This document shows, piece after piece, positions 1 to 6,003 of a stretch of DNA of 7,298 bases. The DNA lies in contig DXUR01000121.1 of assembly GCA_019417795.1 (NCBI GenBank), positions 1-7,298 on the forward strand. The letters are read 5' to 3'. Each line of letters starts with the position of its first letter. Positions within the stretch are counted from its first letter, which is position 1. The notes under the pieces were generated by a model. That model was not told where the DNA came from, did no database searches, and worked only from the letters and a program-made list of their open reading frames with translations. Source of the stretch: Clostridiales bacterium (lineage in GTDB: Bacteria > Bacillota_A > Clostridia > Oscillospirales > Oscillospiraceae). Made by a program: the position numbers and the translations under genes.

Positions 1-1
1 G

Positions 2-229
2 GCGGAGGGACTGCCAGTAGGACTGGGAGAGTGCTTCCCTCCCCATGCGCTGTGGCGCCGCTGCCTGCGGGAGACGGCACAAGAGCGGGGGCTGGTCCTG
101 CACCCCGGCGATTTCTGGTTGGGGGAGGAGGGACTGCTCCTGCCGGGGAGCCGTCCCAGCGGGGGATGCGAGGTGGTGTGTTTGCCCTACGACCCGGAGC
201 TGGGGCCGCTGGATCCACTTGGGCCGTGA
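2..229 (+). CDS. C-terminal end of an unrecognised protein (5' end outside window)
   Basis: This frame is open from the window edge for 75 codons and stops with TGA at 227-229. I prefer it over the other two frames because its third codon positions are strongly GC-rich and its product looks like a normal globular protein end, with segments such as CLRETAQERGLVLHPGDFW and a final CLPYDPELGPLDPLGP. I do not recognise the family. The RGLVLHPGDFW stretch is faintly like the C-terminal lobe of PLP-dependent aminotransferases, but no catalytic residue is visible, so no function is assigned. The TGA shares its A with an ATG at 229-231 (TGATG), where the next reading frame begins. The base composition is more GC-rich than everything to its right, so the true end of this gene could also have been replaced by a junction near 200-230. 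Confidence 0.45.
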   Translation, partial: AEGLPVGLGECFPPHALWRRCLRETAQERGLVLHPGDFWLGEEGLLLPGSRPSGGCEVVCLPYDPELGPLDPLGP

Positions 230-1103
230 TGGGCTGGTTTCTGGATATTGAGATTCAGGGCGCGGACGGCAAGCCCGTTACGAACCTGAGTTGGATCAAG
301 GCCGAAGGGACCGAGGACGAGCAGGTTCTGTGGGAGCCGGGCTGTACCTATGAGCTGCCCCCTTCAAGATCGTTAACAAGGGCGATCTGGTCCTGAAGTA
401 CAAGTTCGGCATCACCGGCCTTACCGGCGATGCCGACCTGCTGAAGGCCATCACCTTTACATACACAACGGAGGATGGGACCTTTGACATCACCAAGGAA
501 GGCCACCTGATCGCTGCGGGTGCGGATAATGCAGATCGCCCTCACCGGCAAGATGGATCCCGCTGCCGGCAACGAGTACATGAACAAAGAGCTTAAGGAC
601 ATTACCATCACCGTCTACGCCACGCAGGACACCGTGGAGAGCGACAGCTTCAACAACACCTATGACGAGAACGCCACTTACCCTGTGGTGAACGTTACGG
701 AACTGAAGGAGGCTCTGACCAACGGCGGCATTGATACCGGCGTCAACGGCGGCTATGGAATCAATGTCAAGGATGGTGCAACCCTCACCATCAACGGCGG
801 CTACTATTACGGCGGCGGTACTGCTGTGCGGGTTCAGGAGGGTACCCTCATCATCAACGGCGGTACCTTCGCCTGCGAGCCATTCGGCGATCTGTATGGC
901 TACAACTTTCTGATCAACTGTGTGGACAGCGCTTACAAGAATGGTACGGCGAAGGTCATCATTCAGGGTGGTACATTTATCAACTTCGACCCCTCCAACA
1001 ACTCCGCTGAGGGTGCCGCACCAACTTCGTGGCCGATGGTTACAAGGTCGTGCCTCAGACTCAGACCAACGGCGACATTTGGTATACTGTGGTTGCTGAG
1101 TAA
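229..1103 (+). pseudogene. Decapitated, frameshifted TasA/camelysin-like surface protein with beta-helix repeats
   Basis: Three frames read in succession give one coherent protein. Frame 1 (229 to ~360) has the TasA/CalY-like LSWIKAEGTEDEQVLWEPG. Frame 3 (~363 to ~528) continues with FKIVNKGDLVLKYKFGITGL. Frame 1 (~529 to ~1017) has KMDPAAGNEYMNKELKDITI and VYATQDTVESDSFNNTYDEN, then Gly-rich strands such as LTINGGYYYGGG and LIINGGTF typical of a right-handed beta-helix. Frame 3 (1020 to TAA 1101-1103) ends TNFVADGYKVVPQTQTNG then IWYTVVAE. The shifts fit a one-base loss in the C-run at 358-362, a one-base gain (or two-base loss) near 526-530, and a one-base loss near 1017-1019. The signal peptide and the N-terminal part expected in TasA-family proteins are absent. 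Intact relatives are secreted fibre or envelope proteins. It is either a decaying gene or one damaged by sequencing errors. Confidence 0.8.
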
Positions 1104-1111
1104 TTCCCTGC

Positions 1112-1157
1112 ATCAAAAAGAGCGCTCTCCCCGGAATGAGGAGAGCGCTCTTTTGAT
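1112..1157 (+). terminator. Strong intrinsic terminator after the surface-protein remnant
   Basis: A near-perfect inverted repeat pairs 1112-1130 with 1140-1157. The core arms are AGAGCGCTCTCC and GGAGAGCGCTCT, and the loop is about nine bases (1131-1139). The + strand arm runs into TTTT, and an A-run precedes the left arm, so it could stop transcription from either side. It starts 8 bases after the TAA of the surface-protein remnant and marks the right edge of the GC-rich left segment. Confidence 0.88.
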
Positions 1158-1373
1158 GTGTGAGGTTATTCCCACTCGCCAAGTGGAAATGCGCTCTAAA
1201 CTTTTTTGTATAGACCGTTTGATTCCATTTGGCTTTATTTGATACCTGTTATCCCAATCCTATGGGGTATCCGACTTTCTGCTATCAAAAAGCTATCAGA
1301 GGATACTATCAATAGCTTATACTTTTGATAGTATGGCTCTACGGTGTCGCCATGATGTTCCGAAAGGTTTGTG
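1158..1373. other. AT-rich gene-free boundary rich in short direct and inverted repeats
   Basis: No convincing gene lies here. CTATCA occurs at 1282-1287, 1293-1298 and 1306-1311 in direct orientation and once inverted as TGATAG at 1326-1331. TTTGAT(T/A)CC occurs at 1218-1226 and 1238-1246, exactly 20 bases apart. GATACC (1241-1246) faces GGTATC (1266-1271). The region separates the GC-rich chromosomal-looking segment from the AT-rich R-M cassette. The repeats resemble the arm-type sites seen near ends of tyrosine-recombinase elements, but no recombinase gene is present in the window, so this reading is inference only. Confidence 0.4.
1303..1334 (-). repeat. Inverted repeat downstream of the PIN gene, possible weak terminator
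   Basis: Perfect 10-base arms ATACTATCAA (1303-1312) and TTGATAGTAT (1325-1334) are separated by 12 bases. On the - strand the hairpin lies about 40 bases past the stop of the last gene of the operon and is followed by sequence containing TTTTT (1287-1291). The arms are AT-rich, so it would be a weak terminator. An alternative is a recombinase or regulator binding dyad, because the arms share the CTATCA motif with the neighbouring direct repeats. Confidence 0.4.
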
Positions 1374-1835
1374 TCAAAACGCAAATTTTTCTTCACGCGC
1401 GAAAGCTATGAAATCAATACATTCAATATTATAGGCAGCACAAACATCAGGGATTTTGGGCGAATTCATATTATGTGTTGGGACTTCTTCTGTCACCACT
1501 TTGCAGTTTTGCTGTTTTGCAAGAGCAATAACAAACGGATCAGCGGAATTTTTCTTTTTTCCACCTTCTATGAGTCCGCGGTGCGTGGAAAGAATGGCTC
1601 TGACATCCTGCTGCACTGGAATATCCGATGGAAGGAAGCACTTTTGCCGTGCCTTCGCCCATTTTTCCAGATCATCGCCGCCAATCATGATCTCATCATA
1701 AACTTCTTGGCTGGAAATAATTGTACCATCATCCATCAGCTCACCGATTTTGATCCAAAGAGATGGAAATACATCAAGTGGTTGCCGCCGTTGAAGATTG
1801 ATAAAAATGTTGCTATCAAACACATATTTAGCCAT
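1374..1835 (-). CDS. DUF4411-type PIN-domain protein, putative ribonuclease toxin
   Basis: The 153-residue product starts MAKYVFDSNIF and matches the DUF4411 branch of PIN-domain proteins, which are metal-dependent ribonuclease-like folds often found as toxins. Candidate acidic metal ligands are Asp in YVFDSN near the N-terminus, Glu in EVYDEI mid-protein, Asp in SADPFVIALA and Glu in VVTEE, so the active site looks intact. I chose the ATG at 1835-1833. It overlaps the TGA of the upstream gene by one base (TGATG) and has AAAGGTGG about 8 bases upstream, whereas the longer GTG start at 1847 lacks a site. The overlap with the XRE/ImmA gene argues for translational coupling and paired function, most simply toxin and antitoxin or regulator. 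RNA cleavage activity is inferred from the family. The gene is last in the operon. Confidence 0.85.
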   Translation of the reverse strand: MAKYVFDSNIFINLQRRQPLDVFPSLWIKIGELMDDGTIISSQEVYDEIMIGGDDLEKWAKARQKCFLPSDIPVQQDVRAILSTHRGLIEGGKKKNSADPFVIALAKQQNCKVVTEEVPTHNMNSPKIPDVCAAYNIECIDFIAFAREEKFAF

Positions 1836-3004
1836 CAGTAGCACCACCTTTCAACAGCTCCGAAATGTTTAACTCGCAGCCCCAAAAGGTAATTGCTTGC
1901 CTCTCGCGGAGTGAGTTTCTCTGCGTGATATGCAGACATAACAGCTTTCGTATACAGCTTTCCTACTTGAGTTCCTTTATCAAGTGCTGGAGGGAGAAAT
2001 CCATCTGTTTTCTTTTTTTGTTTATAAGCGCGATATTCATCAGTATATCTGTTCAATATATCAAAATAATCGGATTTCTCAATAAGATCAATATCCCACA
2101 ATCTGTGCAAAATGACTTCTCTGCTAACAGCAAAATCTCTGGCTAATGCACTAACATAGGTATCATCAATCCCATATTGCTGTATCAGGAAGAAGTTTTT
2201 GTTGCTTTTCAATTGAACAGTTGGAACTAGGGCTAATCCGGCAATCTTGTTACAGAACAATTCTGTTTTTTCTGCTTGACAGGAATCCTGACTCATATCA
2301 TTGCAAATACCAGATGTTCGCGTCATAATATGAACCAGCTCATGCAGCAGAGTGAACAATCTTGCGCTTGGTTCATCTTTTCGGTTAAGTGCAATGATTG
2401 GGAAAGTGTCGTAGGCTACGGACAGCCCTCGCATTTCTTCGGGCTGAACCTTTGCTGCTTGAAAAATCAGGAAATCCTGTTCTTCCAGTTTGGAAATGCA
2501 ATACGATAGCGCCGCTTCCGGTTTTCTGAATTTGATTTGTACAGCATCCGTCAAAGATAAAAAGTTTCTGACCTGCTCAGCAAATCTTTCTTCACTGGTA
2601 TCAGGCGAAATGCTCAAAGTAAATGCAGTTGGTAATATTTCTGCTTCCCCATAAAGGTCAATCATAATATCTCTGCGATCTTCAATGTCTCTGAGAAACC
2701 ATCTCAACTCACGAGACATTTCTGGAAATCCCCAGTTTCCAAATGTTCTATAATCGATTTTTTCGAGCCGCTTTGCCCTTTTTGGTACGTCAGGCAAATA
2801 GAAAAAAGCAAATGGCACGCGATACTGTTTTGCGAGCTTTTTTGCCTGTGTCAGGGACGGGTGTTCATTTCCATTTTCCCATGCGCTAACCTTGGCTGCA
2901 TTGACATTTAATTTCTGCGCAATTTCATCTATAGTGATCCCATCCAGACCTCGCGCCCATTGTAATACTTCCGGGGTTACAATTGCCGGTATGCCTCCTG
3001 CCAT
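1835..3004 (-). CDS. XRE-family HTH / ImmA-IrrE metallopeptidase fusion
   Basis: The 389-residue product has an N-terminal Cro/C1-type helix-turn-helix at about residues 22-62 (ITIDEIAQKLNVNAAKVSAW, then ENGNEHPSL) and a C-terminal ImmA/IrrE (DUF955) zinc peptidase. The HExxH motif is HELVH at residues 221-225, and a probable third ligand Glu at 248 lies in TELFCNKIA. IrrE/ImmA proteins cleave transcriptional repressors. The long HTH-fused forms are often encoded next to PIN or other toxin genes, where they may act as antitoxin or autoregulator. The start at 3004-3002 is supported by AAAGGAG about 9 bases upstream; a longer in-frame start at 3049 has no such site. The 77-base gap after vsr contains a poor promoter-like pair (TTGCGG, 19 bases, TATATT), so this gene may have its own weak promoter or depend on the R-M transcript. 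Confidence 0.88.
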   Translation of the reverse strand: MAGGIPAIVTPEVLQWARGLDGITIDEIAQKLNVNAAKVSAWENGNEHPSLTQAKKLAKQYRVPFAFFYLPDVPKRAKRLEKIDYRTFGNWGFPEMSRELRWFLRDIEDRRDIMIDLYGEAEILPTAFTLSISPDTSEERFAEQVRNFLSLTDAVQIKFRKPEAALSYCISKLEEQDFLIFQAAKVQPEEMRGLSVAYDTFPIIALNRKDEPSARLFTLLHELVHIMTRTSGICNDMSQDSCQAEKTELFCNKIAGLALVPTVQLKSNKNFFLIQQYGIDDTYVSALARDFAVSREVILHRLWDIDLIEKSDYFDILNRYTDEYRAYKQKKKTDGFLPPALDKGTQVGKLYTKAVMSAYHAEKLTPREASNYLLGLRVKHFGAVERWCY

Positions 3005-3081
3005 TGCGTTCAGCTCCTTTCCTCGGAATATAAGATATTCTACATCCATATCCGCAACTATTTATGAACAGATCCGGGTTT

Positions 3082-3534
3082 TCAAAGCTCCAGTAGCGTC
3101 TCTTTCGCACGAAAAAAATCTGTACACTGCTGAATGATCTGTCTTTCTATATCGCTGCTTTTCATCATCCGTTTAATAGTACATTCCCATACGATCAAAC
3201 GCTTAATGCCATGCTCCAGCAATTCTGCTTTCACTGCACTATCCCGTCTGACATTATCATCAAACTTTTTCTGCCAGAATTCCACGCGACTCTTTGGTGT
3301 ATATGCGTATTTGCAGCCTGGGTGACGATGCCAGAAGCAACCATTGACAAAAATCGCAGTATTATATTTGCGCAGAAAAATATCAGGATGCCCCGGAACA
3401 GACTTGTCTGCAATCCGATAACGATAGCCCTGTGCAAAAAGCAGTTTCCGCAGATACACTTCAGGCTTTGTGTTTTTTGATCGTATCGCAGACATATTCT
3501 GACTGCGTTTTTCCGGAGAAACAATATCCGCCAT
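3082..3534 (-). CDS. vsr: Vsr-type very short patch repair endonuclease
   Basis: The 150-residue product is close to the usual Vsr length (about 155 in E. coli) and aligns from end to end. Vsr nicks 5' of the T in T:G mismatches that arise when 5-methylcytosine deaminates in the cognate methylation site. Visible landmarks are SQNMSAIRSKNTKPE with Glu25, PGHPD with catalytic Asp51, NGCFWHRHPGC with the mismatch-wedge aromatics Phe67-Trp68, His69, and the zinc ligands His71 and Cys74, FWQKK with Trp87, and VWEC with Cys118. One variation stands out: E. coli Vsr has Thr63-His64 before GCFWH, while here it is Val63-Asn64. The start ATG (3534-3532) overlaps the endonuclease TGA by one base and has GAAGGA 5 bases upstream; the longer start at 3585 lies inside the endonuclease gene. 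The context beside a Dcm-like methyltransferase fits its role exactly. Confidence 0.95.
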   Translation of the reverse strand: MADIVSPEKRSQNMSAIRSKNTKPEVYLRKLLFAQGYRYRIADKSVPGHPDIFLRKYNTAIFVNGCFWHRHPGCKYAYTPKSRVEFWQKKFDDNVRRDSAVKAELLEHGIKRLIVWECTIKRMMKSSDIERQIIQQCTDFFRAKETLLEL

Positions 3535-4712
3535 CAGAGTCCTTCGACCTCGCACACATAAGAAACGAACTTTGAAAGCGTCCATATTCTGTCCTGACGA
3601 TCTGCGGGATAGGATGTAATGTATTGTCTGGGAACAACAAGAATAACATTCTCGCTCTGCATTTCGTCCATCTGTGCAGGGGAGATTCCCTGCTGGAGCG
3701 TACAGAGATATTTGGGCCTGTCACGCAAACGGTCGGCTTCATTGATAACCTGACGCCAACGATCCTTGCAGGTCATTTTTGCAGCCAGAGAGATCAGCCT
3801 TTCTGTAGGGAAAGTCATATCATGATATGATGCCTGCGAAGGGAAGATAAAGTCCGGTTTCTTGTTGCCCTCTGTAACAGCCTGTGCGGTGTATATGATT
3901 TCATTGCCGTCAAAGATTGCAGAAAGGTGATGCTCCAGACTCTTTCCTGCACGGCTCTTTCTGCGGTTCAGAACCATATTTGCCATCGTGATAAATTCGT
4001 CTACGGACGTAAATCCGCGTGCGATGGCATCCCCATATCGTGCGTGTTCAATCGCACGAAAAAGTGCATACTCCGTATTTGTCCAGTCGATGATCTTACG
4101 GTCAGGATTTGTGCGGATAAATTCAAGATGGTCATATACACGGTTCTGAATGTCACGAGCTGCTGCGGACATTTCTTCTGAGAGAGGAAAATCTACTGTC
4201 AGCCCTGCAATAAACTCCTGAATGGCAATCCGTTCCTGCGTTTCTTCCTGTACCCGCCCAGCATCAATCAACTGATTTGTCTCTGTTGGACTGATGCCGA
4301 ATGCGTCAAGGAACTGGTCGATATCTTCTTCGGAATTCAGTACAAATGCCTGATAATCCTCAGCATCACATTTTGTAAATACAAAAAGCGCCCCTGTATA
4401 CTCCGGTCGCAGGAAAGGAAAACCGCGCCCGAAGTTTGTAATCCGATACTCGTTTCGTGTACCCTTTCCGTAGTAAATAAAGCGGGTATCTGTTTCAATA
4501 CCGTCCTGCCATTTGACCTTTACCCATTTTTCCTTGTTCGTCCCCTTGATACCCGGTTCATCAAAAAGGATGGGGATTGACGGCTTTGAAATATAGATTC
4601 CCGCCTGATGCCCTCCGGTCAAGCCGGTATCATTTGCCGCAAGAAACTTGCAATAAGCTCTCTGACCGCTCAGAACAGCCTGTATTGCCTGAATTGCGTA
4701 TCCTTCTGGCAT
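3534..4712 (-). CDS. EcoRII-family type II restriction endonuclease
   Basis: At 392 residues it is close to EcoRII (about 404) and shows both EcoRII domains. The N-terminal effector DNA-binding domain covers about residues 20-160, with the hallmark FLAANDTGLTGGHQAGIYI. The catalytic C-terminal domain covers about 185-370. The PD-(D/E)xK-type site is recognisable as Glu260 in SLEHHL, Asp287 in KKPDFIF and Lys312 in LAAKMTCKDRW, with Lys316 nearby. EcoRII cuts 5' of CCWGG and needs two sites because the N-domain inhibits the catalytic domain until it binds an effector copy. That behaviour is likely here by homology, but the exact target is not proven. The start ATG immediately follows the methyltransferase TAA with no gap and has GGAAGGTG 6 bases upstream, so it is translationally coupled and made after the protective enzyme. 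The gene appears intact. Confidence 0.94.
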   Translation of the reverse strand: MPEGYAIQAIQAVLSGQRAYCKFLAANDTGLTGGHQAGIYISKPSIPILFDEPGIKGTNKEKWVKVKWQDGIETDTRFIYYGKGTRNEYRITNFGRGFPFLRPEYTGALFVFTKCDAEDYQAFVLNSEEDIDQFLDAFGISPTETNQLIDAGRVQEETQERIAIQEFIAGLTVDFPLSEEMSAAARDIQNRVYDHLEFIRTNPDRKIIDWTNTEYALFRAIEHARYGDAIARGFTSVDEFITMANMVLNRRKSRAGKSLEHHLSAIFDGNEIIYTAQAVTEGNKKPDFIFPSQASYHDMTFPTERLISLAAKMTCKDRWRQVINEADRLRDRPKYLCTLQQGISPAQMDEMQSENVILVVPRQYITSYPADRQDRIWTLSKFVSYVCEVEGL

Positions 4713-5879
4713 TTATATCACCTTCCTTTGCGGAATATTGGAAAAAGCAATTTCGATTTGCGGGTCAGTATCGAGTTGTTCCAGCTTTGCAACAATCAGC
4801 TTTGCGACATCGGACATAAGCGGAACAACAACGGAATTTCCAAACTGTCGATATGCCTGCGTATCCGAAACCGGGATTTTGAAGCTGTCGGGGAATCCCT
4901 GCAATCTTGCACACTCACGCGGCGTCAAACGACGTGGATTCTTTCCGCGCTGTTCGATCAGAATTTCAGAACCGTCTTTATAATAACGGGCGCTGATCGT
5001 TCTGGTCACTCCGTCCAGGGGGGCGATTCCGTAGCCAAAACCATTCCCTGCTTCACGGTGTTTTGCAGCATAGTTTTGAAGGTAAATCCAGAGCTTATCT
5101 GAAAGCGTATACTTCTCACTAACCTCTTTTTCAAGAATATCACGCACGATCGGCTGCTTCTTCAAAGGGTGCAGATCAAAAGAAAAACTGACATTCTCTC
5201 CATACCGTTCTTTATCAAAGCCGACAATGACAATACGCTCTCTGTGCTGCGGCACATAGCCTTTTCCGTCAATGATTTGGAAGAATACTTTGTAGTTCAG
5301 CTCCCGCAGAGATTCCTGGATAATCTGAAAAGTTCTGCCTTTGTCATGGCTGCAAAGATTTTTGACATTCTCCAGCATAAACGCTTTCGGACGCTTTGCT
5401 TTCAGGATACGGCATACATCAAAGAAAAGCGTTCCCTGGGTCTTGTCCTCAAAACCAGTAGCACGCCCCAAACTGTTTTTCTTTGAAACCCCGGCGATTG
5501 AGAACGGCTGACAGGGGAATCCCGCTACAAGAATATCATGATCCGGGATGCTTTCAGCCTGAACCTTTGTAATATCACCGTCCGGTTGCACACCAAAGTT
5601 TGCGTAATAGGTCTGCTGGCTGTACTTATTCCATTCGTTAGAATAAACACAGCACCCACCGGCTGATTCGAATGCAAGTCGCATACCGCCAATACCTGCA
5701 AATAAATCAATAAAGGTGTACCCATTACAATCCTGAGAAGGTTCTTCCTTTGCCTTGACGAGCATTTGCCTAATTGCTACAGACAGGCAGTCCTGCATGG
5801 ACTGCCCACTTACTACAGAATAGTCGCTGAGTTCCTTATAAATATCATCATCTACGCGGATGTGAACCTGCTTTGCCAT
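4713..5879 (-). CDS. Dcm/M.EcoRII-type DNA C5-cytosine methyltransferase with N-terminal RHH-like domain
   Basis: The 388-residue enzyme transfers methyl from SAM to cytosine C5. Motif I is FIDLFAGIGG (56-65), IV is GFPCQPF with catalytic Cys123, VI is ENV (170-172), VIII is QHRER (211-215), IX is RRLTPRECARLQGFP (316-330) and X is FGNSVVVPL (346-354). The target-recognition region has NGFGYG, VTRTISARYYKDGSEILI, very like Dcm/M.EcoRII, pointing to CCWGG or CCNGG. Ahead of the catalytic domain, residues 3-43 (KQVHIRVDDDIYKELSDY then SMQDCLSVAIRQML) have the strand-helix-helix pattern of a ribbon-helix-helix DNA-binding domain. M.EcoRII and M.SsoII also carry N-terminal regulatory extensions, though those I know of use HTH-like folds. 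I chose the ATG at 5879 because GGAGG sits 8 bases upstream; starts at 5894, 5927 and 5954 are less supported, and 5954 lies upstream of the predicted transcription start. It is first in the R-M operon. Confidence 0.94.
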   Translation of the reverse strand: MAKQVHIRVDDDIYKELSDYSVVSGQSMQDCLSVAIRQMLVKAKEEPSQDCNGYTFIDLFAGIGGMRLAFESAGGCCVYSNEWNKYSQQTYYANFGVQPDGDITKVQAESIPDHDILVAGFPCQPFSIAGVSKKNSLGRATGFEDKTQGTLFFDVCRILKAKRPKAFMLENVKNLCSHDKGRTFQIIQESLRELNYKVFFQIIDGKGYVPQHRERIVIVGFDKERYGENVSFSFDLHPLKKQPIVRDILEKEVSEKYTLSDKLWIYLQNYAAKHREAGNGFGYGIAPLDGVTRTISARYYKDGSEILIEQRGKNPRRLTPRECARLQGFPDSFKIPVSDTQAYRQFGNSVVVPLMSDVAKLIVAKLEQLDTDPQIEIAFSNIPQRKVI

Positions 5880-5908
5880 TTTGCTTTCCTCCATCTGGGA
5901 CAAGAACA

Positions 5909-5925
5909 ATACCTGATTTTTCCCC
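5909..5925 (-). repeat. 17-base direct repeat, proximal copy (candidate operator)
   Basis: GGGGAAAAATCAGGTAT on the - strand, identical to the copy at 5974-5990. It abuts the -10 hexamer and covers the predicted transcription start (about -6 to +11), the classic position for a repressor site. It lies outside the methyltransferase coding region when the start at 5879 is used. Confidence 0.85.
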
Positions 5926-5954
5926 ATTATAACACACCTCTCGTTTGAATTCAA
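5926..5954 (-). promoter_or_regulatory. Extended -10 promoter of the R-M operon
   Basis: On the - strand, -35 TTGAAT (5954-5949) is followed by a 17-base spacer and a perfect TATAAT (5931-5926) preceded by TG one base upstream (TGTTATAAT), an extended -10. The predicted start of transcription is near 5919, giving a leader of about 40 bases to the methyltransferase ATG. It is the only strong promoter I see for the methyltransferase, endonuclease and vsr genes, and it lies between the two 17-base repeats. Confidence 0.85.
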
Positions 5955-5973
5955 TATGATGGGGAAAGGTTAT

Positions 5974-5990
5974 ATACCTGATTTTTCCCC
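5974..5990 (-). repeat. 17-base direct repeat, distal copy (candidate operator)
   Basis: A second perfect copy of GGGGAAAAATCAGGTAT on the - strand, 65 bases (about six helical turns) upstream of the first and about 20 bases beyond the -35. Its GGGGAAA end pairs with TTTCCCC on the same strand (5967-5961), making a 30-base dyad at 5961-5990. That partial palindrome is missing from the proximal copy. It ends 13 bases from the stop codon of the upstream small gene. Confidence 0.85.
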
Positions 5991-6003
5991 GCATGGTTAA
6001 AGC

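Noticed and set aside
490..1182. Long - strand open frame opposite the surface-protein remnant
   Set aside because: It is an antisense shadow: the + strand carries recognisable TasA-like and beta-helix segments, and this frame runs across the terminator hairpin and gives a low-complexity, unfamiliar product.
1168..1193. GAGTGGGAATAA on the - strand, reminiscent of the guaA 3' end used as an integration site
   Set aside because: Only the last three codons (Glu-Trp-Glu) and the stop match; the preceding codons read FPLG and a stop lies just upstream, so identity as a guaA-derived attachment site is not supported.
1371..1841. 156-codon + strand frame opposite the PIN gene
   Set aside because: It mirrors the DUF4411 gene, which has family motifs, a ribosome-binding site and overlap with its neighbour; the antisense product has no recognisable features.
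3005..3049. Longer start for the XRE/ImmA protein
   Set aside because: No ribosome-binding site; the ATG at 3004 has AAAGGAG at good spacing and gives the usual family N-terminus.
3535..3585. Longer start for Vsr within the endonuclease gene
   Set aside because: The ATG at 3534 gives a product beginning MADIV, nearly like E. coli Vsr (MADV), with a ribosome-binding site and a one-base overlap.
4608..5102. 164-codon + strand frame at the methyltransferase/endonuclease junction
   Set aside because: It lies across two well-supported - strand genes and its product has no recognisable features.
3317..5439. CCWGG sites inside the R-M operon (3317-3321, 5015-5019, 5315-5319, 5435-5439)
   Set aside because: They are expected by chance and would be methylated by the host enzyme; none lies in the promoter or repeat region, so they do not suggest methylation-dependent control.
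5880..5954. Longer methyltransferase start with 25 extra residues
   Set aside because: It would place the ATG within the -35 element, upstream of the predicted transcript start, and would turn the operator repeat into coding sequence; the ATG at 5879 has a clear GGAGG.
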